A program made the translations under genes and the position numbers. This document shows positions 1 to 6,473 of a stretch of 7,602 nucleotides of DNA, in pieces (the first letter of the stretch is position 1; every line of letters starts with the position of its first letter). The notes beneath the pieces are model-generated. The model ran no database searches and was not told the DNA's origin. It saw only the letters and a program-made list of their open reading frames with translations. Origin of the DNA: Spirochaetia bacterium (GTDB taxonomy: Bacteria; Spirochaetota; Spirochaetia; Treponematales; Breznakiellaceae); the NCBI GenBank assembly GCA_025997755.1, contig BNVA01000097.1, positions 1-7,602 on the forward strand. The letters run 5' to 3'.

Positions 1-1611
1 ATGTACTGGTATTATGGTCAACAGGATGTAAAATCGGCAAATTTCTTAAAAAAAGAACCGAATATTTACGTTACCTACGTTACAAACTTTTCTTGCGCGC
101 CCGATTCGTTCATTTTGCACTATTTAAAGTGGGCTATGGGTCAAAAACCATTCCTTATCCTTGAGCTTGATTCACATTCGGCGGATGCCGGTGTGGACAC
201 CCGCGTCGAGGCATTTTTGGATATAATCGACGGTTTCCGTGCCAAAAAAGACGAGGTTGAAGCGGAGCGCTACAGTAACGGATGGCGTTTCGTGCAGGAA
301 GACCTTACGCTGTTCAACGACAGGACCGGCGAAAAAAAAGAGATTCGCGGCAATAAACGCATAAAGCTGCTATTGTCGAACATGGGGGCAATCTCGACGG
401 AGTATATGGCGGCGTCTATTCGCAGCCTTGATATAAATGCCGAAGCCCTGCCTGTGGCGACCGCAAAAACGGTGCAGGTGGCGCGCGCTCATGCTTCCGG
501 CAAGGAATGTGTTCCCAGTCATCTGGTTTTAGGCAGCGTTTTGCAGTACATTGCAAGCGATAAATACCGTAAAGATGAACTTTACATCGTTTTTGTGCCG
601 ATAACGACGGGTCCCTGCCGCACCGGACAGTATTTTGTCTACTACGAAAACCTTTTCCGCGATTTGCACCTAGAAAACGTGGTTGTTTTTATACTTTCCG
701 CCGATAATTCTTACTCGGAACTGGGACCGAACTTTGCAAAAGAGATGTGGAAGGGCTTAGTAATAGCCGATTACCTTAAAGATATACAGAATGCCCTGCT
801 CTGCTGCGCGGAAAATCCCCAAAAAGCCCTTATTGAGTATGAAAAAGCATGGCAGCCCGTTATGTATGCGGTTGAACACAATCCCCGTCGCGTCTGGAAG
901 GAGCTGCGGAAAGTCGCGGCTACGGTAAAAAAAATCCCGCTAAAACGTAAATTGGCGGACTGCCCCCGCGTCCTTGTTGTGGGCGAAATTTACGTTAGGC
1001 GCGACGATTTTGCCGTAGGCGAGCTTACCGAGTTGTTGAGCGAGCGCGGTATAGCCGTGAAGGTTTCGGGCATAGCCGAGTGGATACACTACCTTGACTT
1101 TGTCCGTGAGTATTCATTAAAAAAACTGATACGCCTGCGAAAACCGGGCAACCGCTCAAAACTCTTTGTCCTGCACATAGAAGAATGGTGGAAACATTCT
1201 GTCGAAAAAAGGACACTCGGCATTTTGCGCGGAACAGGGCTTATCCCAAAAACACCGCACGATATGCGCCTTATAATGGCTAACTGCCAGAAACATTTTG
1301 TAAACCTTGAACTAAACTCCGAGATCGCCGTTTCTTCCGGCGTCGCGGCAACGGCAATGCAGCACGGCTACTCCGGCATAGTAAACATATCGCCCTTCGC
1401 CTGCCTTATCGGACGTGTAATTGAAGGACTCTACACCCCTTGGGCGCGTGAACGTAACTACCCCATGCTGTCTGTCGAGGTTGACGGCAACCTCCTGCCG
1501 CCTAACATCATCAACAAGCTCAATATATTCATGGTGAACGTCCTCCGCTTCAAATCCAGCGGCGACATCTCAGGATTAATTGACAACGCGGCAGAAAATA
1601 AGGGAGCGTAG
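1..1611 (+). CDS. C-terminal half of a large 2-hydroxyacyl-CoA dehydratase activase-like protein (5' end probably missing)
   Basis: This reading frame is open from the first base and ends in tandem stops (TAG TAA, 1609-1614). It resembles the HgdB-like C-terminal part of the large activase/DUF2229 proteins. Visible motifs are YWYYGQ (residues 2-7), NFSCAPDSF (29-37, Cys32), ELDSHSADAGVDTR (55-68), SGKECVPS (Cys170), GPCRTGQY (Cys206), and SPFACLIGRVIEG near the C-terminus (Cys468). The conserved cysteines are candidate Fe-S ligands, by analogy with HgdB-type dehydratase and double-cubane cluster proteins. In the full-length family, as I recall it, the YWxxGQ motif lies inside the chain, about 30-40 residues after a GRPYNAF motif. 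The ATG at position 1 is therefore probably an internal methionine, or a secondary start created by truncation. No upstream ribosome binding site can be seen. The residues that should precede it match the end of the convergent gene at 1704-4466. No transmembrane segment is apparent, so it is probably cytoplasmic. The substrate is unknown. Confidence 0.82.
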   Translation: MYWYYGQQDVKSANFLKKEPNIYVTYVTNFSCAPDSFILHYLKWAMGQKPFLILELDSHSADAGVDTRVEAFLDIIDGFRAKKDEVEAERYSNGWRFVQEDLTLFNDRTGEKKEIRGNKRIKLLLSNMGAISTEYMAASIRSLDINAEALPVATAKTVQVARAHASGKECVPSHLVLGSVLQYIASDKYRKDELYIVFVPITTGPCRTGQYFVYYENLFRDLHLENVVVFILSADNSYSELGPNFAKEMWKGLVIADYLKDIQNALLCCAENPQKALIEYEKAWQPVMYAVEHNPRRVWKELRKVAATVKKIPLKRKLADCPRVLVVGEIYVRRDDFAVGELTELLSERGIAVKVSGIAEWIHYLDFVREYSLKKLIRLRKPGNRSKLFVLHIEEWWKHSVEKRTLGILRGTGLIPKTPHDMRLIMANCQKHFVNLELNSEIAVSSGVAATAMQHGYSGIVNISPFACLIGRVIEGLYTPWARERNYPMLSVEVDGNLLPPNIINKLNIFMVNVLRFKSSGDISGLIDNAAENKGA

Positions 1612-1720
1612 TAAAGGCGGCTGTAAAAATGAAGGGAAACGTTTTGACGAAGTATATGGCGATTTCCTCGAATCAAAAACGTACGCTGCCCTGCAGCGTT
1701 CCTTCATTTTTTTATGTTAA
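1580..1720 (+). pseudogene. possible remnant of an unidentified coding sequence between the convergent genes
   Basis: A frame different from that of the upstream gene is open from a TTG at 1580 to a TAA at 1718-1720. From about 1616 to 1699 it reads like real protein: KNEGKRFDEVYGDFLESK (codons from about 1625), then TYAALQR. After about 1700 it turns into a hydrophobic run encoded by the T-tract of the terminator. There is no convincing start codon or ribosome binding site. It may be a broken piece of another gene joined here by rearrangement, or a chance open frame. I cannot assign it to a family with confidence. Confidence 0.2.
1683..1713. terminator. bidirectional rho-independent terminator between convergent genes
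   Basis: A perfect 7-bp stem, ACGCTGC / GCAGCGT (1683-1689 with 1693-1699), encloses a 3-nt loop. On the + strand it is followed after a short spacer by a run of seven or more T (1707-1713). On the - strand the same stem is followed by ACGTTTTT. It sits between the stop codon at 1611 and the opposing stop at 1704, where both convergent genes would need termination. The spacer before the + strand T-run is longer than usual. Confidence 0.6.
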
Positions 1721-4466
1721 ATAGTTTTTGAAACAGATCGTCGATATCCTTGCACCGCTTGAATTTACTTTTGGGTATATTCCTGTGATTCGGTTTTTCT
1801 TTTTTTCCGTTTTTATCTTTAGGAATTCTGTATTCTTCCGGTGTAAAGGCATTGTAAGGGCGTCCCAACACGGCAATTACCGGGCGTCCTGCGGATCTTG
1901 CCTCAGCCAGCGCCTCAGTTCCAAGTTTTTTACAGGCGTCGAAGTAGGCATTTTGCTTTGCAAGCGCTGTTTTAAAGGCTTTTTCCGTCTTATCCGCACT
2001 TATTCCAAGCTGCGCAGTCATCGTACAGAAAAGTTCAAGCGCCTTTTCCTCGCCGAATTTAAAACTAACCACAAGCGGCAGCCACTTATTTTTATCGACA
2101 TCGGGAAAAGCCTTTTCGATGTAGTATGGCAGAGCCTGCGTTATAGGGCAAAAGTTCGCGTGTACATCGTTTTCATAACTCGGCATATCCCGAAAATGGG
2201 GTAATAAAACGTAGTCCGCCCCCTTGTTAAGGCAGTCCTGTACCGCACCGTGGGCAATTTCCGCCGGAAAGCAGTAAGTTGACTCGGCGCGCGCCACCCC
2301 TTCATGCGAGACTTCCGTGGAAAGAAAAGTTTTTATACCAAGCTCGTGAAAAAACCACGAATACAGCGGGTAGAGGGTGTGAACGCTAAAAGCGCGGGGT
2401 ATACCTACCACTATCGAGTTTAGATTACGGGGTTCGGGGGCGGCAGCCCCTGAAGAGGGGGGCAGCGAAGTACCCGCTTGCGGGGACGCAGTGAGGGGGG
2501 AGACTTCCCCCACAGGAGCCGCATATTCCTCAAAAAGTAACTGCTGCCGTTTCGATACATAATCAAACACAGGCACATCTTTTACAGATTTTCTCATGTT
2601 TGTGTATTTATTGCAGCGTCCGCCGAACATATACTTGTTACCGCCCACATTGAGCGCCTGAATGGGGCAGAGGTTTTCACAAGCCTTGCAGGTGAATATG
2701 CTTTCGTAGACGATCTCTCGATTCAACAGGTCGTCGATTACCGCCGGTTTTTCGTCAAGAAGTCTGTCGGCGTGTTTACGTTTTGCAAGCAGGGCAACGC
2801 CGAAACAGCCCATTAGTTCCGGCGACGGCGGCACGAGTATTTCTTTATCCAGCATCATGGCGAAGGCTAGGGGGACGCCCGGATTTTTTGCGACGCCTCC
2901 CTGCAAAAATATTTTGCCGCCTATGGTGCGGTTGCCTACGACGCGGTTTAGGTAATTTGCAACTATGGAGCCTATGATACCTGCCGTGATGTTTTCTTTG
3001 GACGCGCCCTGTTGTACCGCCTTGCGTATGTCGGAATTGATAAAAGCCGAACAATGCTCGCCGAATTTGAGCGGACTATCCGCGCCCAGTGCGATTGGTC
3101 CTATGTCCTTGGCATCTTTTATCGAAAGGTCGCCCGATGCGCTTTCCTCCAAAAATGAGCCGGTACCGGCGGAACAGGCTTCGTTCATCGCATAATCTAT
3201 GGGTACGCCGTTTTTTAACAGCACGTACTTCGCATCCTGCCCGCCGATTTCAAAAATTGTTTCTACTTCTTTGTCAAAGTAGGTGGTGCCGACGCTGTGG
3301 GCTATTATCTCGTTGTATACGCCCGGGGTTTCCAAAAACACGCCCAAAATCTCTCTTGACGATCCTGTTGTGGAGACCAGCGCTATATCGAGTTTTTTGC
3401 CTCCGGTGTCGGCGATAACTTTTTCCTGCACTATACGCAAACATTCTTTTAACGCCTTTACCGGATCGCCGTGTGTCCGTCCGTAATGCGATGCGGCAAT
3501 TTCGTCGGTTTCAAGGTCTACAAGGCATATCTTTGTTGTGGTGGAGCCGCCGTCTACACCAAGTGCATAACGTCTGTCCGCGCGGACTTTTACTTCGGCG
3601 CTTTCAAAGAATTTAACCTTATTCTGCCAATCACGCAGTGGTTTTAACGTGGTAAAGCGTACCGCGCTTGATTTTAGGAGCTTGCTAGAGGCGGGTAGTG
3701 GGCTTCCCGACTTTTCCGCTATGGCGGCAGCTCCGAAAGCCTCGAAAACAGCGGCACAGTCCGGTATGATAAACTCGATTTGAGGAGCTTTTTCCCTGAT
3801 AAAGCGGGTAATGTGCTTGTTAAGCGTGATTCCGCCTGTTAAAACCACCCGCCCTTTGGTAACTTTTGCCCGTTTTAGAAAATCTATCACTTTTACAGCC
3901 ATAACATCGGATAATGAGAGGACAATATCGTCCTTAGTCGCCTCCCGCTTGTTCAAGCGGTGGGTGCAGTCGCTTTTCATAAAAACGGAACAACGTGTAG
4001 AAAGCGGGTAGACTTTTGCGCTGCCGCTTACCTTATTGATGTCCGAAAGTGTCATATCCATACGGGCAAGCTGTTGTTTTAAGAATTCGCCTGTGCCCGA
4101 TGCGCATTTGTTACCCGAAAAATTGTTGATGATCTTTCCCGTGCCATCCAGTGAATAGACAATGAGGTCTTCGCCGCCCATGCTGACAACGGCATCCGGC
4201 GCGTTTCCGTCTAATTTGAGCGCCTGTAACGCCGCTTCTACGCATAACGGCTCCAAAGTCGCCGCCGTGTTGAACATAAAGCGCCCCTCGTTGCCTGTAA
4301 CAAGGGTGCTTATCCCCTGTGGAATCTTTCCGTCTACCAGTAGACGTTGTACAGCCCCCGAAAAATCCCCTTCGTGGGGAACCGCGCTGCTCCAACTAAT
4401 GCTGCCGTTTTCGATTAAAACCATTTTTAAGCTGGTTGAGCCAATATTTATTCCTAGTGTTTGCAT
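1704..4466 (-). CDS. acyl-CoA dehydratase activase: tandem BcrAD/BadFG ATPase domains plus partial DUF2229 domain, C-terminally truncated
   Basis: This 920-aa protein is related to HgdC/FldI-type activators, which couple ATP hydrolysis to single-electron transfer onto 2-hydroxyacyl-CoA dehydratase-like partners. Domain 1 (about 3-250) has the phosphate loop GINIGSTSLK and a cysteine pair, C121 (GNKCASGTGEF) and C159 (STRCSVF). Domain 2 (about 300-565) has GVDGGSTTTK, EIGGQDAKY (406-414) and a second pair, C431 (NEACSAGTGSF) and C472 (GEHCSAF). In HgdC two such cysteines per subunit hold one [4Fe-4S] at the dimer interface. Next come CKACENLC (593-600) with C618, a Pro/Ala/Ser-rich linker (649-682), and the start of a DUF2229 domain (684-877) with YCFPAEIAHG (731-740), NFCPI (771-775) and VLGRPYNAFTPE (866-877). 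Family members continue for about 500 more residues. Here residues 878-920 are a Lys/Asn-rich tail without recognisable homology. The ATG start has no good Shine-Dalgarno sequence. The gene lies 38 bp downstream of trpC on the same strand. Confidence 0.9.
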   Translation of the reverse strand: MQTLGINIGSTSLKMVLIENGSISWSSAVPHEGDFSGAVQRLLVDGKIPQGISTLVTGNEGRFMFNTAATLEPLCVEAALQALKLDGNAPDAVVSMGGEDLIVYSLDGTGKIINNFSGNKCASGTGEFLKQQLARMDMTLSDINKVSGSAKVYPLSTRCSVFMKSDCTHRLNKREATKDDIVLSLSDVMAVKVIDFLKRAKVTKGRVVLTGGITLNKHITRFIREKAPQIEFIIPDCAAVFEAFGAAAIAEKSGSPLPASSKLLKSSAVRFTTLKPLRDWQNKVKFFESAEVKVRADRRYALGVDGGSTTTKICLVDLETDEIAASHYGRTHGDPVKALKECLRIVQEKVIADTGGKKLDIALVSTTGSSREILGVFLETPGVYNEIIAHSVGTTYFDKEVETIFEIGGQDAKYVLLKNGVPIDYAMNEACSAGTGSFLEESASGDLSIKDAKDIGPIALGADSPLKFGEHCSAFINSDIRKAVQQGASKENITAGIIGSIVANYLNRVVGNRTIGGKIFLQGGVAKNPGVPLAFAMMLDKEILVPPSPELMGCFGVALLAKRKHADRLLDEKPAVIDDLLNREIVYESIFTCKACENLCPIQALNVGGNKYMFGGRCNKYTNMRKSVKDVPVFDYVSKRQQLLFEEYAAPVGEVSPLTASPQAGTSLPPSSGAAAPEPRNLNSIVVGIPRAFSVHTLYPLYSWFFHELGIKTFLSTEVSHEGVARAESTYCFPAEIAHGAVQDCLNKGADYVLLPHFRDMPSYENDVHANFCPITQALPYYIEKAFPDVDKNKWLPLVVSFKFGEEKALELFCTMTAQLGISADKTEKAFKTALAKQNAYFDACKKLGTEALAEARSAGRPVIAVLGRPYNAFTPEEYRIPKDKNGKKEKPNHRNIPKSKFKRCKDIDDLFQKLFNIKK
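2429..2511. repeat. GC-rich palindromic (REP-like) element inserted in frame in the activase linker
   Basis: Several short hairpins follow one another in 83 bp: GGGGC/GCCCC (2437-2441 with 2446-2450), CCCCT/AGGGG (2447-2451 with 2456-2460, sharing bases with the first), CCCGC/GCGGG (2473-2477 with 2480-2484) and GGGGGA/TCCCCC (2496-2501 with 2506-2511). Base composition changes sharply from the flanking gene to runs of G and C. On the coding (-) strand it is translated without a stop into a low-complexity Pro/Ala/Ser linker (about residues 651-680) between the cysteine cluster and the DUF2229 part. This resembles a dispersed palindromic repeat tolerated inside a gene. Only one copy is in the window, so repetitiveness is inferred. 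Confidence 0.55.
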
Positions 4467-4475
4467 AATAGTTGA

Positions 4476-4504
4476 ATTGTAACAGCGCTTAATTTGTTGT
4501 GCAA
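4476..4504 (-). promoter_or_regulatory. possible sigma70-type promoter for the activase gene
   Basis: On the - strand, TTGCAC (4504-4499) and TACAAT (4481-4476) are separated by 17 bp. The -10 matches the consensus at five of six positions, while the -35 is weak. The activase ATG begins only 9 nt after the -10 box. Transcription from here would give a leader of only a few bases, which fits the absence of a Shine-Dalgarno sequence. The gene may instead be read through from trpDC. Confidence 0.35.
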
Positions 4505-5311
4505 TTACGCCCTTAGCTTTGCAAGAGCCGTTTTTTTGTTTTCCGCACGCATTAGCGTTTCACCTATCAGGACGGCATCAACGTTATGCGATGCAAGCAG
4601 GCGCACATCTTCCACCGTTTGGATTCCGCTTTCAGAAACGGCAATTTTACCGCTGGGAATTAAGGTACGCAGGCGGCAGGTTGTTTTTATATCCACATTA
4701 AATGTTTGCAGGTTACGGTTGTTGATCCCTATGACCTGTGCGCCTGCGTCTAACGCAAATTTTATTTCAGTTTCATTGTGAGTTTCGACTAACGCGCTCA
4801 TGCCAAGCTCATTTGCAGCTGCTATATGATCCTTTAATTTTTCTTTTGTATGAACGTCGTATAACGCGGCGATCAACAGAACGGCGGATGCGCCTAGGAT
4901 TTTTGCTTCGTATATTTGATATGAGTCGAGTACAAAATCTTTCCGTAGAACCGGAATATGAACGGCGGCGGCAATCTCTTTAAGATAAACATTACTTCCT
5001 AAAAAAAAATCCGGCTCCGTTAAAACGGAAATTGCCTGCGCTCCCGCGTCCTCGTATTCTTTTGCGATAGAAATATAATTAAATTCTTTTGATATAAGCC
5101 CCTTCGACGGGGAAGCCTTTTTTACCTCGCAGATAAACGAAAGTTCATCTTTCGAGAGCGCCTTTTTAAAATCATTGCTTAAGTTTTTTTCATTGACACC
5201 GGCGTTAGCCGCAAGTTCTAACGCAGCGCTTTCAACAGCGTTATACGCAATCTTTTGTTTTGCCTCATCAATACGCACCCTCCGCTTTGCGGCAATCTTA
5301 TCTAAAATCAT
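4505..5311 (-). CDS. trpC: indole-3-glycerol-phosphate synthase
   Basis: TrpC converts 1-(2-carboxyphenylamino)-1-deoxyribulose 5-phosphate to indole-3-glycerol phosphate, with loss of CO2 and water. The 268-aa chain has the normal length of a stand-alone (beta/alpha)8 enzyme, with no fused TrpF. The catalytic positions known from the family are all present: E62 and K64 in CEVKKASPSKG, K124 in VLRKDF, E176 in LVETHNE, the asparagines of GINNRN (195-200), and E227-S228 in VSESGI. ISVLTEPDFFLGS (94-106) is also typical. I chose the ATG at 5311-5309, one base after the trpD stop codon, with an upstream AGAAG as a modest ribosome binding site. A longer in-frame start is a TTG at 5347 inside trpD, which is less likely. 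The arrangement implies translational coupling with trpD. Confidence 0.96.
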   Translation of the reverse strand: MILDKIAAKRRVRIDEAKQKIAYNAVESAALELAANAGVNEKNLSNDFKKALSKDELSFICEVKKASPSKGLISKEFNYISIAKEYEDAGAQAISVLTEPDFFLGSNVYLKEIAAAVHIPVLRKDFVLDSYQIYEAKILGASAVLLIAALYDVHTKEKLKDHIAAANELGMSALVETHNETEIKFALDAGAQVIGINNRNLQTFNVDIKTTCRLRTLIPSGKIAVSESGIQTVEDVRLLASHNVDAVLIGETLMRAENKKTALAKLRA

Positions 5312-5312
5312 G

Positions 5313-6338
5313 CTATTGCTTCTTGCTGCCGCTAATAAATTTTTCAAGCTGCACCTTTGCCTTACCGCTGTCTATAGTTTCCGCCGCGATCTTTATGCCT
5401 TCCGTTATCGGGATTTCCGGTTTTGCTATATAGATGGCTGCCGCCGAATTCAACAGAACCGCATCCCGTTTAGGTCCTTTTGCGCCGTTTAGGATGTCCA
5501 GCGTTATTTTTGCATTTTCCGCAGGGCTTCCCCCTACAAGCTCCTCTTTTTTACAGCGGGCAAAACCGAATTGTTCCGGGCTTATGGTATACGACGTAAA
5601 GCTGCCGTTACGCACTTCGCAGACTGAAGTAGGCGCGCTAAGTGAAATTTCATCAAGACCGTCCTGCCCAAAGACAACCAGCGCCGACTTTACATCCAGA
5701 TTCGACAAAACCTGAGCCATGGGTTTAACAAGTTCTTCTTCGTAGACACCCAAAAGTTGAAGGTTTGCGCCGGCAGGGTTTGCAAGAGGTCCAAGTATGT
5801 TAAAAATTGTACGTATCCCTAATTCTTTTCTTACCGGCGCTACATACTTCATAGAAATATGGTAATTTTGCGCAAAGAGAAAACAGATACCGATACTTTT
5901 TAACAGCTCAAGGCTTTTTTCCGGCGGAACGCTTATGTTTACCCCCAGAGCTTCAAGAACATCGGCAGCGCCGGATTTACTGGAAGCGGCGCGGTTACCA
6001 TGCTTGGCAACGGGAATTCCGGCAGCGGAAATAACAATAGATGAGGTTGTTGAAATGTTGAATGAGTTTGAGCGGTCGCCGCCCGTGCCTACAATCTCTA
6101 ACACATCAAAGGGAAGCCCTGAGGCATCGTGTAGTATACGCACACAATGTTTACGCATACCTGCGGCGGACGCCGTTATCTCGTCGATAGTCTCGCCCTT
6201 AACCGACATAGCGGTAAGAAATGCCGCCATCTGAATATCTGATGCCATGCCGCCCATGATCTCATCCATAACGGCTTCCGCAGTTTCGTAGCTTAAGTTT
6301 TTGCGTGATGCCGCCTGTAAAATTGCTTCTTTGATCAT
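5313..6338 (-). CDS. trpD: anthranilate phosphoribosyltransferase
   Basis: TrpD transfers the phosphoribosyl group of PRPP to anthranilate, the second committed step of tryptophan synthesis. The 341-aa chain has the usual length of the unfused enzyme, with no TrpG glutaminase domain. Motifs in order are the PRPP-binding GTGGD (84-88), NIST (94-97), [12 protein letters not shown] (112-123), the anthranilate-site arginine in PVRKELG (R170), [10 protein letters not shown] (180-189), and the metal-binding acidic pair in DGLDE (D229-E230). The ATG at 6338-6336 is preceded by AGGAG at 5-nt spacing. It is the first gene of a trpDC unit and its stop codon is one base from the trpC start. The other trp genes are absent from the window. 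Confidence 0.97.
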   Translation of the reverse strand: MIKEAILQAASRKNLSYETAEAVMDEIMGGMASDIQMAAFLTAMSVKGETIDEITASAAGMRKHCVRILHDASGLPFDVLEIVGTGGDRSNSFNISTTSSIVISAAGIPVAKHGNRAASSKSGAADVLEALGVNISVPPEKSLELLKSIGICFLFAQNYHISMKYVAPVRKELGIRTIFNILGPLANPAGANLQLLGVYEEELVKPMAQVLSNLDVKSALVVFGQDGLDEISLSAPTSVCEVRNGSFTSYTISPEQFGFARCKKEELVGGSPAENAKITLDILNGAKGPKRDAVLLNSAAAIYIAKPEIPITEGIKIAAETIDSGKAKVQLEKFISGSKKQ

Positions 6339-6343
6339 AAAAT

Positions 6344-6348
6344 CTCCT
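6344..6348 (-). promoter_or_regulatory. ribosome binding site of trpD
   Basis: AGGAG on the - strand lies 5 nt before the trpD ATG. It fixes the start and is the clearest Shine-Dalgarno sequence in the window. Confidence 0.85.
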
Positions 6349-6361
6349 AATTCTATGTTTC

Positions 6362-6390
6362 TTTATATAGAAACGAATAGGTATTGTCAA
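6362..6390 (-). promoter_or_regulatory. sigma70-type promoter of trpDC
   Basis: On the - strand a perfect TTGACA (6390-6385) is followed after 17 bp by TATAAA (6367-6362). The expected transcription start is near 6355, leaving a leader of under 20 nt before trpD. That is too short for a leader-peptide attenuator, T-box or TRAP-type structure. Any tryptophan control would have to act on the promoter itself. I saw no clear operator palindrome overlapping it. Confidence 0.8.
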
Positions 6391-6396
6391 GGGGGC

Positions 6397-6447
6397 AAAA
6401 AAAGAAAAAGGCTAAGTACCATCCCTTAGGGAATAGTACCTAGCCTT
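6397..6447 (-). terminator. rho-independent terminator of the glycine-rich protein gene
   Basis: Read on the - strand, AAGGCTA-G-GTAC pairs with GTAC-T-TAGCCTT (outer arms 6447-6441 and 6414-6408, one internal mismatch). An inner CCC/GGG stem caps the hairpin. A T-rich tract with a single C (6409-6397) follows directly. It lies about 27 bp after the stop of the upstream gene and ends 6 bp before the -35 box of trpDC, so it insulates trpDC from readthrough. Confidence 0.9.
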
Positions 6448-6473
6448 CTTTATCGTAAGCCTTTATCTATTTT

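Noticed and set aside
1728..2204. 158-aa open frame on the + strand
   Set aside because: It lies antisense to the well-supported activase gene, has no ribosome binding site, and its Phe/Arg/Ser-rich composition is typical of a shadow frame.
4162..4482. 106-aa + strand open frame crossing the activase start
   Set aside because: It is antisense to conserved activase motifs and shows no protein-family features.
5312..5347. Longer trpC start at a TTG inside trpD, giving 280 aa
   Set aside because: The ATG one base after the trpD stop gives the usual family N-terminus (MILDKIAAKR) and a normal coupled arrangement.
6408..6447. Hairpin near trpDC considered as a trp attenuator
   Set aside because: It lies upstream of the trpDC promoter, not in the trpDC leader. 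Its T-tract follows the stop of the glycine-rich gene on the same strand, so it is that gene's terminator.
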